From Drancourtella massiliensis (GTDB lineage Bacteria > Bacillota > Clostridia > Lachnospirales > Lachnospiraceae), in assembly GCF_016900655.1 (NCBI RefSeq), contig NZ_JACJKH010000009.1:1-64000 (forward strand): a DNA stretch of 64,000 nt, written 5' to 3'. Numbering within the stretch: position 1 is the stretch's first letter; each line of letters begins with the position of its first letter. The translations under genes and the position numbers were made by a program. Positions 1 to 8,094 of this stretch are shown one piece after another. The notes below the pieces were generated by a model. That model was given only the letters and a program-made list of their open reading frames with translations, had not been told where the DNA came from and searched no databases.

Positions 1-96
1 TCTGAATAATTCTCATGAATTTTCAGGGATCGTTGTCTATTGTTCAGTTATCAAAGTTCTTTGTTTTCGTTGCCGCTCTCTCGCGACAGCTATATT
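1..96 (-). other. Leader of an rRNA operon lying beyond the left edge
   Basis: No ORF is plausible here. Read leftward, the DNA downstream of the promoter at 97-125 contains a stretch at about 41-60 like the pre-16S leader of many Firmicutes (a GAACTTTGATAACTGAAC-type sequence). I infer that 16S rRNA starts just outside the window. The mature rRNA itself is not visible, so this rests on promoter strength, position and leader resemblance only. Confidence 0.55.
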
Positions 97-125
97 AGAT
101 TATCACATCCGTTCGTTTCTGTCAA
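97..125 (-). promoter_or_regulatory. Proximal promoter of the off-window rRNA operon
   Basis: On the minus strand there is a consensus -35 TTGACA (120-125), a 17-nt spacer and -10 TAATCT (97-102). It lies about 100 nt downstream of a second perfect -35 promoter, giving the tandem arrangement typical of stable RNA operons. Confidence 0.7.
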
Positions 126-206
126 GCACTTTTTTTATTTTTCAACCGTGCTCGTCAGCAAGCTGTTGTGATTCCGCTTTTCTGCATCAGCAGTGTAAGC
201 TTGTTT

Positions 207-235
207 ATTTTACCATCGCAGTTGCGTAATGTCAA
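207..235 (-). promoter_or_regulatory. Distal promoter of the off-window rRNA operon
   Basis: Minus strand: -35 TTGACA (230-235), a 17-nt spacer and -10 TAAAAT (207-212). It sits just downstream of the tRNA-Ser(GGA) gene, so the rRNA operon has its own promoters and does not depend only on tRNA readthrough. Confidence 0.7.
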
Positions 236-266
236 GAGTTTTTTTGACATTTTTATTCCTGCGAAA

Positions 267-355
267 CGGAGAAAGAGGGATTTGAACCCTCGCGCCGCTA
301 TTAACGACCTACTCCCTTTCCAGGGGAGCCCCTTCAGCCTCTTGGGTATTTCTCC
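267..355 (-). tRNA. tRNA-Ser (anticodon GGA)
   Basis: An 89-nt class II tRNA. The acceptor stem pairs GGAGAAA with TTTCTCC, followed by a G discriminator. The anticodon stem CTCCC/GGGAG encloses loop CTGGAAA, so the anticodon is GGA (reads UCC/UCU). A long variable arm and a GGTTCAAAT T-loop follow. The 3' CCA is not encoded. It lies 18 nt downstream of tRNA-Ser(TGA) in the same direction and is probably co-transcribed with it. Confidence 0.95.
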
Positions 356-373
356 AGGACTGTCTGTATAAAG

Positions 374-459
374 CGGAGAGGGTGGGATTCGAACCCACGC
401 GCCCTTGCGGACAAACGGTTTTCAAGACCGCCTCGTTATGACCACTTCGATACCTCTCC
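374..459 (-). tRNA. tRNA-Ser (anticodon TGA)
   Basis: An 86-nt class II tRNA. The acceptor stem is GGAGAGG/CCTCTCC with a G discriminator. The anticodon loop CTTGAAA gives anticodon TGA (reads UCA and other UCN codons). A long variable arm and a canonical GGTTCGAAT T-loop are present. CCA is not encoded. It is the first gene after the promoter at 509-537. Confidence 0.95.
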
Positions 460-508
460 ATACTGCCGTATTTACAAACATTTTCTGTTCGCTCAGCGAA
501 CAATGATT

Positions 509-537
509 ATTCTATCAGAAGTGATTCTCCTTGTCAA
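509..537 (-). promoter_or_regulatory. Promoter of the two tRNA-Ser genes, with palindromic start region
   Basis: Minus strand: -35 TTGACA (532-537), a 17-nt spacer and -10 TAGAAT (509-514). The expected start lies near 502. Immediately there, at 487-501, is a 15-bp perfect palindrome (arms GTTCGCT/AGCGAAC), so the transcript would begin with a hairpin. Confidence 0.75.
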
Positions 538-610
538 CAAATAATTTACATATTTTGCAACTTTCTTTTCCGGCCTGAAAATGTCTTTTTTCTCAGGGCG
601 CAAACACGTT

Positions 611-1315
611 TTATTTTAAAAACACTTTCGCAATTTTCAGATCTTCCGGCGTTGTTATTTTAATATTTTTATAGGATCCTTCCACCATCTTTACAGGGTG
701 CTTCATCACCATTTCCACAGCCATGGCATCATCTGTCACATGACTGTGCGGGACAGCCATCATCCTCCGATATGCTTCTATAATCAGCGGCGCCTTGAAA
801 ACCTGTGGTGTCTGTATCATCCACATCTTTTTTCTGTCAGGTGTTTCTTCTGTTTCCAGATTCTCATTAACAATTTTGATCGTGTCTTTTACCGGCATTC
901 CCGCTACACATGCCCCGCTTCGTCTCACCTCTTCATAGGTACGTTTTAATATAGAATCGTCTACAAGAGGTCTGGCTCCGTCATGGATAAATACATAGCT
1001 CTCTTCCTTATCTTCCATCTTGTCAACTATCTGAAGCGCATTCCAGACAGAATCATACCGTTCTTTTCCGCCTTCTGTAATCTGAGTCACTTTCTGGAAT
1101 CCATAAAAGTCTACAATTGATTCTCTTACCTGGTCTTTTTCTTCTTTTCCTAATACAAGTATGACCTGATCGATCACTTCTGATTCTTCAAACGCCTTCA
1201 ATGTATAATAAAGTACAGGTTTCCCGCATAAATCCATATACTGCTTTTGAATGGTTCCGCCCATTCTTTTTCCCTGTCCTGCCGCAAGCACGACCGCAAT
1301 CCCTTTTGCTTTCAT
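611..1315 (-). CDS. ispD: 2-C-methyl-D-erythritol 4-phosphate cytidylyltransferase
   Basis: Third enzyme of the non-mevalonate (MEP) isoprenoid pathway, making CDP-methylerythritol from CTP and MEP in the cytoplasm. The 234-aa length is typical of IspD. The N-terminal nucleotide-binding signature VVLAAGQGKRMGG lies at residues 8-20. The HDGARPLV block and the TDDAMAVE block near the C-terminus also match the family. It is the last gene of a leftward cluster, 15 nt after tsaD, so it is probably co-transcribed. IspD-like TarI cytidylyltransferases are related, but no tar/tag genes are nearby and the motifs fit IspD well. Confidence 0.9.
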   Translation of the reverse strand: MKAKGIAVVLAAGQGKRMGGTIQKQYMDLCGKPVLYYTLKAFEESEVIDQVILVLGKEEKDQVRESIVDFYGFQKVTQITEGGKERYDSVWNALQIVDKMEDKEESYVFIHDGARPLVDDSILKRTYEEVRRSGACVAGMPVKDTIKIVNENLETEETPDRKKMWMIQTPQVFKAPLIIEAYRRMMAVPHSHVTDDAMAVEMVMKHPVKMVEGSYKNIKITTPEDLKIAKVFLK

Positions 1316-1330
1316 GGCTCCTCCTGCTTT

Positions 1331-2359
1331 CTAACGCTCTCCCAGTTTCAGATTTGGCACTGCATTGAGATCCCATCCGCTTCGAATCCCGTTTTTATAG
1401 TCATAGTATCCTGCTGCCCCGATCATAGCCGCATTATCCGTGCAGAGAATCGGAGAAGGATGGTAAAATTCGATTCCTCTTTCCTGACATGCCTGGCCCA
1501 TAGCTGCGCGCAGAGCAGAATTGGATGCGACGCCGCCTGCAATTGCCAGTTTCTTCAATCCATAGTTTTCGACTCCGATCATGGCATGGTCTACCAGCAC
1601 ATCGGTCACCGCTTTCTGGAAGGATGCCGCAATATCTGCCCGATTATATTCAATCTGTTTCATTTTACACCCATTGATATAATTAAGCACTGCAGATTTT
1701 ACTCCGCTGAAACTGAAGTCGTATACCGAGTCTCCGACATGCGCTCTTGGAAATTCAATAGCATTCGGATCTCCCTCTTTTGCAAGCTTGTCGATTTTCG
1801 GGCCTCCCGGATAGCCAAGATCAATGGCACGGGCTACTTTGTCAAACGCTTCCCCTGCCGCATCATCCTTCGTTTTTCCGAGAATTTTATATTTTCCATA
1901 GTCTTCCACACATACAAGATGTGTATGCCCTCCGGATACCACCAGACACAGAAACGGTGGTTCCAATTCTTTATTCTCAATATAGTTTGCTGAGATATGC
2001 CCTTCAATATGGTGCACTCCGATCAGAGGAAGGTTTCTGGCGTAGGCAATCGCCTTCGCTTCAGCCACTCCCACAAGCAGTGCTCCGACAAGTCCCGGTC
2101 CGTATGTCACCGCTACCGCGTCAATATCATTCAGGGTACACTTTGCTTCAGAAAGTGCCTCTTCGATTACCTGGTTGATTTTCTCTATATGTTTTCTGGA
2201 AGCAATTTCCGGCACAACTCCTCCGTACAGCTTATGCAGGTCAATCTGAGAGGAAATGATGTTGGAAAGAACTTCTCTTCCATTTCGCACAACTGCCGCG
2301 GCTGTCTCATCACAGGAGCTTTCTATTGCAAGTATTGTAATATCTTTTTCTTCGCTCAT
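1331..2359 (-). CDS. tsaD: tRNA N6-adenosine threonylcarbamoyltransferase TsaD
   Basis: Transfers the threonylcarbamoyl group to A37 of ANN-decoding tRNAs (t6A synthesis), working with TsaB and TsaE, which are encoded in the same cluster. The N-terminus [16 protein letters not shown], the metal-binding HHIEGH block and the SGGHT block are ASKHA-fold Kae1/TsaD signatures. I chose the ATG at 2359 (342 aa) because it has a GGAGG site 9 nt upstream. A longer frame reaching 2401 would overlap the end of the RNase Z gene and adds residues unlike the family. It starts 13 nt after rnz and ends 15 nt before ispD. Confidence 0.95.
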   Translation of the reverse strand: MSEEKDITILAIESSCDETAAAVVRNGREVLSNIISSQIDLHKLYGGVVPEIASRKHIEKINQVIEEALSEAKCTLNDIDAVAVTYGPGLVGALLVGVAEAKAIAYARNLPLIGVHHIEGHISANYIENKELEPPFLCLVVSGGHTHLVCVEDYGKYKILGKTKDDAAGEAFDKVARAIDLGYPGGPKIDKLAKEGDPNAIEFPRAHVGDSVYDFSFSGVKSAVLNYINGCKMKQIEYNRADIAASFQKAVTDVLVDHAMIGVENYGLKKLAIAGGVASNSALRAAMGQACQERGIEFYHPSPILCTDNAAMIGAAGYYDYKNGIRSGWDLNAVPNLKLGER

Positions 2360-2372
2360 CTTCCTACCTCCA

Positions 2373-3284
2373 CTACGATTCCGGGAAATCCAGATCCACA
2401 CTCATCCGGTCTTTTCCCGCCTTTGCGTAAGGAAAAATCTTCCGTACTTCGTCCATGTATTCTTCCGGTCTTGTCAGCGACGGGCTGTAATGCGTCAGCC
2501 ACATCTCTTTTACATCTGCCTCCCTGGCAAGTTTCGCCGCCTCGTAAAAGGTCATATGCTTATATTCCACTGCCTTTTTCGCCTTCTCCGGCTCACCGTA
2601 CATTCCCTCGCAGATAAACAGATCCGAGCCTTCGGCATTCTCCCGGATCGACTTTGTCGGCCGTGTATCGGTACAATATGTAAGTTTGATCCCTTTCCGC
2701 GGTGGTCCAAGCACCATGTCCGGTGTGTAAATCCGGTCTCCGTCCTCGATGGTCTCCCCCTTCTGGAGAAAACGCCAGAATTTCTGAGGAATCTCCTGAC
2801 TCGTGGCACGTTCTACATCAAATCTTCCGGCCCTGTCAATCTCGATCGTATAGCCGTAACAGGTCACGTTATGATTCACCCGGAATGCACGGATCCGATA
2901 TCCTTCCATCTCAAACGTCTGCTGCGCCTCTGTGATTTCCATAAAACGCAGCTCAAAAGGTAGTTCCGGTGCAATAATGCGCAGTGCATTCACTACCCGT
3001 TCCAGCCCTTTCGGCCCGATCAAGGTGAGGGGCTCCTGCCTGTCCGCATTCCCCATGGTAAGCAGAAGTCCGGGAAGCCCGCTGATGTGATCTCCATGAA
3101 AATGAGTAAAGCAGATCACATCAATCGGCTTAAAACTCCATCCTTTTTCTTTGATCGCTATCTGTGTTCCCTCTCCGCAGTCGATCAGAATACTGCTTCC
3201 ATTATAGCGCATCATCAGTGACGTCAGCCAGCGATATGGGAGCGGCATCATGCCGCCGGTTCCCAACAAACAAACATCCAGCAT
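2373..3284 (-). CDS. rnz: Ribonuclease Z
   Basis: Metallo-beta-lactamase-fold endonuclease that trims 3' trailers of pre-tRNAs lacking an encoded CCA, as the two tRNA-Ser genes here do. The 303-aa length and the zinc motif [11 protein letters not shown] near residue 60 identify the family. The downstream His and Asp metal ligands ([21 protein letters not shown]) are in the expected order. It lies in a leftward run between a small zinc-finger-like gene and tsaD. The 103-nt gap upstream is larger than elsewhere in the cluster, so a separate promoter is possible. Confidence 0.93.
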   Translation of the reverse strand: MLDVCLLGTGGMMPLPYRWLTSLMMRYNGSSILIDCGEGTQIAIKEKGWSFKPIDVICFTHFHGDHISGLPGLLLTMGNADRQEPLTLIGPKGLERVVNALRIIAPELPFELRFMEITEAQQTFEMEGYRIRAFRVNHNVTCYGYTIEIDRAGRFDVERATSQEIPQKFWRFLQKGETIEDGDRIYTPDMVLGPPRKGIKLTYCTDTRPTKSIRENAEGSDLFICEGMYGEPEKAKKAVEYKHMTFYEAAKLAREADVKEMWLTHYSPSLTRPEEYMDEVRKIFPYAKAGKDRMSVDLDFPES

Positions 3285-3387
3285 TTTTTCTCTCCTAACT
3301 GTCCTATCATTGACTTTTCTTCCACAAAAAGAGCAAGTCTTTTATTCTCAGTAAAGAACAGCTGCATACCGAGAGGGGACTGTCTGG

Positions 3388-3627
3388 TCAGACTTCATTT
3401 TCCTTCTCCACCGGAATCACAAACTGCGAAACCATCCTGTCATAGCATTCCTCGCAAAGATCAAAACGGTGCACCTCGTTGTCCTTATTAGAAAAATATC
3501 CCCATCTTTTTTCTACAGAAATAAGCCCTTCCCGTATTACGCCATCCTTTATCTTGATTTCTTTTCCACACCCGTTGCAGAAAATCGTTTCTGTTTCTCT
3601 TCTTTCTTTCATCGTATAGCGGCGCAT
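3388..3627 (-). CDS. Small CxxC-CxxC protein, function unknown
   Basis: A 79-aa protein not recognised as a named family. Two pairs of cysteines (CNGCGKEI near residue 17 and CEECYD near residue 58) suggest a single zinc-ribbon-like or knuckle fold holding one metal ion. The start at 3627 is preceded by GGAGGG at good spacing. A second Met at residue 6 is an alternative. It lies 41 nt after rimI and is probably in the same transcript. The role is unknown; DNA/RNA binding or a metal-dependent structural role would be guesses. Confidence 0.7.
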   Translation of the reverse strand: MRRYTMKERRETETIFCNGCGKEIKIKDGVIREGLISVEKRWGYFSNKDNEVHRFDLCEECYDRMVSQFVIPVEKENEV

Positions 3628-3668
3628 ACAAATCCCTCCACTTTCGTTTCGCTTTTGTTACGCCTTTA

Positions 3669-4142
3669 TTATAGTCTGTCCCGTTCTTCCTGTACACCGG
3701 AAACGGTTTCCAGACTTCTTGTCATCAGAACCGCATCCTCTTTCGGATTATCGTAAAATCCTTTTCGGATTCCGACATCCCGGAACCCCTTCTTTTGATA
3801 GAGGGCGCGTGCTGCCATATTACTTTTCCGGACTTCAAGATGCCATACGGCAGTTCCTTTCAATGCACCTTCTGAAATTACGGTGTCAAGAAGAAAGCCT
3901 CCTGTTCCTCTTTCCCTGAATCCGGCGTCAACGGCAATCCGAACAACTTCACTTTCATCAAGTACTGTATAAATCACAATGTACCCGACAATTGTTTTCC
4001 TATCCTCTGCCACGTAGATTTCCGCCGTTTTCTGGCACATCGTCTCCCGGACTGCATCTTCACTCCACGCATCAGAAAAAACAGCCCGTTCTATCTCTGC
4101 AATCCGGGCTGCATCTTCTTCATTGGCCTTACGGGCAATCAT
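3669..4142 (-). CDS. rimI: [Ribosomal protein S18]-alanine N-acetyltransferase
   Basis: GNAT-fold acetyltransferase expected to acetylate the N-terminal alanine of S18, with acetyl-CoA as donor. The acetyl-CoA loop is in FRERGTGGFLLD, and the C-terminal block ARALYQKKGFRDVG is typical of RimI. I placed the start at 4142 (157 aa, the usual family size), where the protein begins MIARKANEEDAARIAEIE; the upstream frame extension is basic and family-unlike. It overlaps the end of tsaB by 14 nt, which indicates translational coupling. rimI next to tsaB is a common bacterial order. Confidence 0.9.
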   Translation of the reverse strand: MIARKANEEDAARIAEIERAVFSDAWSEDAVRETMCQKTAEIYVAEDRKTIVGYIVIYTVLDESEVVRIAVDAGFRERGTGGFLLDTVISEGALKGTAVWHLEVRKSNMAARALYQKKGFRDVGIRKGFYDNPKEDAVLMTRSLETVSGVQEERDRL

Positions 4143-4848
4143 GTTGTTGTTCCTTTTCTCGTTCCAGTCTCTCCCTCTCCGCCTGGGACATCCTGAGATA
4201 GTCCGGTTTGTGATCCCGCGCATGCTCTGTCTTTCCCTCTTTCGCATAAACCAGTCCAAGCGCGCCGACTGCCGCCGCACTCTGCCTGCACATATGAGGC
4301 GGTGCAAAAACATACGGCACTTTTACTGTCTCCTCAATTTTCTCCCGGTATACAGGCACTCCGTCCCCGAGAAATACAACGCGTTCTCCAAGCTCATTGA
4401 GCATTCCGGCAAGGACGGTAATGTCCTCCGCCAACTGCTCTTTTACTGTTTCAAACTTCTCTTCAAACCGGTAGATTCCTGTGTACACCTGATTTCTTCT
4501 TGCATCCATGATCGGACAGATCAGCCCGCTGCATCCGAACATTCGGTATGCCATGGCATCGACCGTCGGCACATGGATGAGCGGCTTATCAAGTGCAAGT
4601 CCCAGTCCTTTCGCAGTCGCAGAACCGATCCGAAGTCCGGTAAAAGACCCCGGCCCTCCTGCCACAGCAATCGCATCCACCGACCCGAGAGAAAGTCCGG
4701 TCATCCGGACCGCCTCATCAAGCATCGGCAGCAATGTCTGAGAGTGTGTCTTTTTATAATTCATCGTATATTCAAACAGGATCTGTTCGTCTTCCACAAC
4801 AGCCACACTTGCTGTCAGGCCCGAACTGTCCAGTGCCAGTATCCGCAT
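4129..4848 (-). CDS. tsaB: tRNA threonylcarbamoyladenosine biosynthesis protein TsaB
   Basis: An inactive TsaD paralogue that dimerises with TsaD in the t6A complex. The 239-aa protein starts MRILALDSSGLTASVAV and carries the VAGGPGSFTGLRIGSATAKG block that defines the TsaB/YeaZ family. Unlike TsaD, it lacks the HxxxH metal site. It sits 13 nt after trpS and overlaps rimI by 14 nt. With tsaE and tsaD in the same transcript, three of the four t6A functions are together; the TsaC/YwlC enzyme is not in the window. Confidence 0.93.
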   Translation of the reverse strand: MRILALDSSGLTASVAVVEDEQILFEYTMNYKKTHSQTLLPMLDEAVRMTGLSLGSVDAIAVAGGPGSFTGLRIGSATAKGLGLALDKPLIHVPTVDAMAYRMFGCSGLICPIMDARRNQVYTGIYRFEEKFETVKEQLAEDITVLAGMLNELGERVVFLGDGVPVYREKIEETVKVPYVFAPPHMCRQSAAAVGALGLVYAKEGKTEHARDHKPDYLRMSQAERERLEREKEQQHDCP

Positions 4849-4861
4849 AATAACGCCCCTT

Positions 4862-5947
4862 CTATTTCTGGAATCGCTCTGCCTGCTCTCTGATCAGCTC
4901 GGCATCATCGAAATAATTGATCTTCATGGCAGCCTTCACTTCAGAGAGTGTCTTTGCCGCTACTTCTTCCGCTTTCTCGCTTCCCTTTTTCAGGATCTCG
5001 TAGATTGCCGGAATGTCTTTTTCGTATTCTTTTCTCCGTTTTCTAATCGGCTCCAGTTCCTCCTGGATCACTTCATTGAGGAAGCGTTTTACCTTCACAT
5101 CGCCAAGGCCACCGCGTGTATAGTGGGCTTTGAGTTCATCCAGATTTGCATATTCCGGAAGGAATTCTTCAAAATGACGGTCTTTACAGAATGCATCCAG
5201 ATAGATAAATACCGGATTTCCTTCCACTTTTCCAGGGTCAGAAACCTTCAGGTGGTTCGGATCGGTAAACATATTCATAATCTTCTTTTTCACATCGTCC
5301 GCACTGTCGGAAAGGTAAATACAGTTATGCAAAGACTTGCTCATCTTTGCCTTTCCGTCTGTACCCGGAAGTCTCAGACATGCCTGATTGGATGGGAGCA
5401 GAACTTCCGGCTCTACCAGCGTCTCTCCGTAAACGGAATTAAACTTCCGCACGATCTCCTTTGTCTGCTCCAGCATTGGCAGCTGGTCTTCACCGACCGG
5501 AACGGTCGTTGCCTTAAATGCGGTGATATCCGCTGCCTGGCTGATCGGATAGGTGAAAAATCCGACCGGAATGCTCGCCTCAAAGTTTCTCATCTGAATT
5601 TCGGATTTTACCGTTGGATTTCTCTGGAGCCTTGATACGGTTACCAGATTCATATAATAAAAGGAAAGCTCACAAAGCTCCGGAATCTGTGACTGAATCA
5701 GAAGCGTTGCTTTTTCCGGATCCAGTCCGCAGGAAAGGTAATCAAGCGCAACCTCAATAATATTCTGGCGCACCTTCTCCGGATTGTCCGCATTGTCTGT
5801 CAGAGCCTGAGCATCCGCAATCATGATAAACACTTCATCATATTTTCCCGAATTCTGAAGCTCTACTCTCCCTTTCAGAGAACCGACGTAATGTCCGACA
5901 TGAAGCTTTCCAGTCGGTCTGTCCCCTGTTAATATAATCTTTGACAT
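4862..5947 (-). CDS. trpS: Tryptophanyl-tRNA synthetase
   Basis: Class I aminoacyl-tRNA synthetase that charges tRNA-Trp. The HIGH-type signature is HVGH at residues 16-19 and the KMSKS loop is at residues 201-205. The [15 protein letters not shown] opening is characteristic of TrpS. At 361 aa it is slightly longer than the common 325-345, with the extra length toward the C-terminal helical end. Only 2 nt separate it from tsaE and 13 nt from tsaB, so it is embedded in the t6A operon. I saw no T-box leader in front of it, consistent with expression from the upstream operon promoter. Confidence 0.95.
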   Translation of the reverse strand: MSKIILTGDRPTGKLHVGHYVGSLKGRVELQNSGKYDEVFIMIADAQALTDNADNPEKVRQNIIEVALDYLSCGLDPEKATLLIQSQIPELCELSFYYMNLVTVSRLQRNPTVKSEIQMRNFEASIPVGFFTYPISQAADITAFKATTVPVGEDQLPMLEQTKEIVRKFNSVYGETLVEPEVLLPSNQACLRLPGTDGKAKMSKSLHNCIYLSDSADDVKKKIMNMFTDPNHLKVSDPGKVEGNPVFIYLDAFCKDRHFEEFLPEYANLDELKAHYTRGGLGDVKVKRFLNEVIQEELEPIRKRRKEYEKDIPAIYEILKKGSEKAEEVAAKTLSEVKAAMKINYFDDAELIREQAERFQK

Positions 5948-5949
5948 TA

Positions 5950-6381
5950 TTATCCCTCCAGTTTATTGATAGAAATTTTTCTGTAATCAAATCCTTTTTC
6001 CAGATCTTTTTCAATCACGATCCGGATTCTTGTTTCCGGTAGAATCTCCTCAATCAGATTCGCCCACTCAATCAGACATACGCCTTCACCGTGAATGTAA
6101 TCTTCATATCCGATTTCATCCATCTCTTCCACGTCTCCAATCCGGTACACGTCAAAATGATAGAACGGAAGACGCCCGTCTTCGTATTCCTGCACGATCG
6201 TAAAGGTCGGACTTACAACATCCTCACATACTCCAAGTCCGTACGCAAGCCCTTTTGTAAAAATCGTCTTGCCGACGCCAAGATCCCCTTCCAGAGTAAA
6301 GACATCTCCGCTTTGGGCCGATTCGCCGATTTCTTTTCCGAGCTCAAACGTCTCCTGCTCTGAATATGTCTCTCTTACCAT
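5950..6381 (-). CDS. tsaE: tRNA threonylcarbamoyladenosine biosynthesis ATPase TsaE
   Basis: P-loop ATPase that drives turnover of the TsaB-TsaD complex. The 143-aa length is usual. The Walker A GDLGVGKT is at about residues 32-39, and the [13 protein letters not shown] and FYHFDVYRI blocks are family signatures. It lies 12 nt downstream of the YcxB-like gene and 2 nt before trpS, so it is near the start of the operon driven from 6973-7001. Confidence 0.93.
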   Translation of the reverse strand: MVRETYSEQETFELGKEIGESAQSGDVFTLEGDLGVGKTIFTKGLAYGLGVCEDVVSPTFTIVQEYEDGRLPFYHFDVYRIGDVEEMDEIGYEDYIHGEGVCLIEWANLIEEILPETRIRIVIEKDLEKGFDYRKISINKLEG

Positions 6382-6393
6382 AGTGTCTCCTCC

Positions 6394-6942
6394 CTATTTT
6401 TTCTTTTTCTTCTTTCTTGAAAACAGAAACGGAAGGATCTTACCGGAATTATCCTCAATCAGCTCCTCCGGGAACAATGTCCGCAATGTCTTCTTCAGAG
6501 GATCCATCTGCGGTCCGATATCACTGTTCGGGAAAATAAATGCCGCATACGGTGTCTGATAAATCGCCACCAGATTCGGTGTCATCATAACGCGGTACAT
6601 ATCTTTCCACGGAGTGATTTTATTTTTTCCGGCACGCTCTACTCTGAGCCCGTCTTTTTCCAGCGTATAGCGGATCGGCGTGCTGTAGATTTTACTTTTC
6701 TTTAACTGACTGGCTGCACTGAACTTTAAGATCGATGGTACAACAAACAAAAGAGTTGCAAAAACAAACACAAGCCCCAGCCCCCAGGAAACCCTGCCCA
6801 TCGCAAAACTTATAATCGCACCGATCCAGCAGGCAACTCCCACTACGAGGTATAAAATTCCCTTGATCCCGTGATATGTATGAAACATAAGAAATTCAAA
6901 AAGTGCTTCCTGTGTCATTTTCACTTCAAAACTTGGTTTCAT
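6394..6942 (-). CDS. YcxB-like two-helix membrane protein
   Basis: A 182-aa protein with two adjacent hydrophobic helices (about residues 26-45 and 50-68), then a soluble beta-rich half (YTLEKDGLRVERAGKNKITPWKDMYRVM) and a very basic C-terminal tail of consecutive lysines. This layout resembles the YcxB-like family of Firmicutes, whose function is not established. I chose the ATG at 6942, preceded by GGAGG, over an in-frame ATG 42 nt upstream that overlaps the -10 region of the promoter at 6973-7001. It is the first gene of the tsaE-ispD transcript. Confidence 0.75.
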   Translation of the reverse strand: MKPSFEVKMTQEALFEFLMFHTYHGIKGILYLVVGVACWIGAIISFAMGRVSWGLGLVFVFATLLFVVPSILKFSAASQLKKSKIYSTPIRYTLEKDGLRVERAGKNKITPWKDMYRVMMTPNLVAIYQTPYAAFIFPNSDIGPQMDPLKKTLRTLFPEELIEDNSGKILPFLFSRKKKKKK

Positions 6943-6972
6943 CTGTATTCCTCCATATTTCCGAATATTGAA

Positions 6973-7001
6973 ATTATAACGCATCCTGTCCGCGGTTACA
7001 A
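6973..7001 (-). promoter_or_regulatory. Promoter of the YcxB-like/tsaE-trpS-tsaB-rimI operon
   Basis: Minus strand: -35 TTGTAA (6996-7001), a 17-nt spacer and a perfect -10 TATAAT (6973-6978). The expected start is near 6966, about 24 nt before the chosen ATG at 6942. Confidence 0.75.
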
Positions 7002-7040
7002 CAGCAAGTTTGCGAAGAATCTCCTGATTTTTCCAGGATC

Positions 7041-7069
7041 AGAAAAACCTCTGCGCACAGCAGAGGTTT
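7041..7069 (-). terminator. Intrinsic terminator after ribU
   Basis: A perfect 10-bp stem (AAACCTCTGC/GCAGAGGTTT, loop of 5 nt), followed on the minus strand by TTTTTCT. It lies 25 nt past the ribU stop codon and before the promoter of the next operon. Confidence 0.8.
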
Positions 7070-7093
7070 CGGTTTAGTAATTTTCTGTCATTT

Positions 7094-7729
7094 TTACTCA
7101 TTTACTCTATGGAGGACCGGACTGACTTTCTTATAGATCAAAAGCAGAATTGCCGATACCAGAATACCCTTGATCAGATTAAACGGTGCCACTGCAAGGA
7201 TCACAAAAGTTGCAACTCCGTCAATTGCCGGATTCAATGCATGCCCCATCTGAACAATCGTATCAAGCGGCATTCCAAATGCTGCAGCATAGGTCGGAAG
7301 CAGGATATAGGCATTGAGCACGCATCCGATCAGCGTCATGAATACTGTTCCTGCTGCAAGTCCGATCACCGCTCCCTTTTTTGTGTGCATCTTCTGATAA
7401 ATCAGACCCGCCGGCACACAGAGACTGCATCCGATCAGGAAGTTTGCGATCTCTCCCACACCGCCTGTTGTAGTCCCATTAATCACGAAATTCAGAAGAA
7501 TCTTGATACATTCTGTCATAACTCCCGCCACAGGACCCATCGCAAATGTTCCAAGAAGGACCGGAATTTCACTGATATCCAGTTTGTAAAAGCTCGGTAC
7601 AAAAGGAAGCGGAAATTCAAAAAGCATCAGGACGGTAGCTACCGCTGCAAGCATGCCGACCTGGGCCATCGATCTGACTTTCGTACTGCTTCTTCTTCTT
7701 ATTTGTGTGTTTTTCTGCGTGTTTTCCAT
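7094..7729 (-). CDS. ribU: ECF transporter S component for riboflavin (RibU)
   Basis: Substrate-binding membrane subunit that captures riboflavin and works with a shared EcfA/A'/T energising module, not encoded here. The 211-aa protein has about six hydrophobic segments. After a basic N-terminus it shows the family-typical PLPFVPSFYKLDISEIPVLL and GPVAGVMTECIKILLN blocks. The FMN riboswitch upstream supports the riboflavin assignment strongly. It is monocistronic, bounded by the riboswitch terminator and its own terminator. Confidence 0.92.
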   Translation of the reverse strand: MENTQKNTQIRRRSSTKVRSMAQVGMLAAVATVLMLFEFPLPFVPSFYKLDISEIPVLLGTFAMGPVAGVMTECIKILLNFVINGTTTGGVGEIANFLIGCSLCVPAGLIYQKMHTKKGAVIGLAAGTVFMTLIGCVLNAYILLPTYAAAFGMPLDTIVQMGHALNPAIDGVATFVILAVAPFNLIKGILVSAILLLIYKKVSPVLHRVNE

Positions 7730-7820
7730 GTTTCTTCTCTCCTTTTTTTGAATGATAGACTCAATTCAGAAAAGAAACTCTTCCTGCCATAAAGTTTCCC
7801 TTATGGAAATGGGAATGTAC

Positions 7821-7851
7821 AAAAAAATCCCCGGAACCATATGTTCCGGGG
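7821..7851 (-). terminator. Expression-platform terminator of the FMN riboswitch
   Basis: A perfect 9-bp G+C-rich stem (CCCCGGAAC/GTTCCGGGG, loop 7838-7842), followed on the minus strand by A and seven T residues (7821-7827). It lies between the aptamer and ribU, as expected for FMN-induced premature termination. Confidence 0.9.
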
Positions 7852-7896
7852 TTTGATGCTCTGCTTCAGATACAGATATCTGACGATTCGTACATT

Positions 7897-8006
7897 TCTT
7901 CTCTCATCCAGACTGTACTGTCGGTTCCGGAATTGCACCGGATCAGCTGCCAATGGCAGGTCGCGGACTTTCACCGCCGGTTGGGACTTTCACCCGACCC
8001 CGAAGA
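7897..8006 (-). ncRNA. FMN riboswitch (RFN element)
   Basis: The minus strand carries all the conserved RFN blocks in order: TCTTCGGGG, CGGTGAAAGTCCGCGACC, the ATCCGGTGCAATTCCGG segment, CCGACAGT and the closing GGATGAGAGAAGA. The element is about 110 nt with the two ends pairing as P1. It is followed by an intrinsic terminator and then ribU, so FMN binding should shut off riboflavin uptake. Confidence 0.96.
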
Positions 8007-8026
8007 ATTTTTTCCTGTTAACATTT

Positions 8027-8055
8027 AGTATAGAACAGTCTTTTGGAAAATTCAA
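8027..8055 (-). promoter_or_regulatory. Promoter of the FMN riboswitch/ribU transcript
   Basis: Minus strand: -35 TTGAAT (8050-8055), a 17-nt spacer and -10 TATACT (8027-8032). Transcription would start about 13 nt before the first RFN base. Confidence 0.8.
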
Positions 8056-8094
8056 TACCTTTTTGTCTTTTACATTCTGGGTAAGCAGCATTCT

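Noticed and set aside
2360-2401. Longer TsaD start at 2401
   Set aside because: It would overlap the rnz stop, lacks a good ribosome binding site, and adds residues unlike TsaD; the ATG at 2359 has GGAGG.
4143-4313. Longer RimI start at 4313
   Set aside because: The 57 extra residues are basic and family-unlike, and would overlap tsaB deeply.
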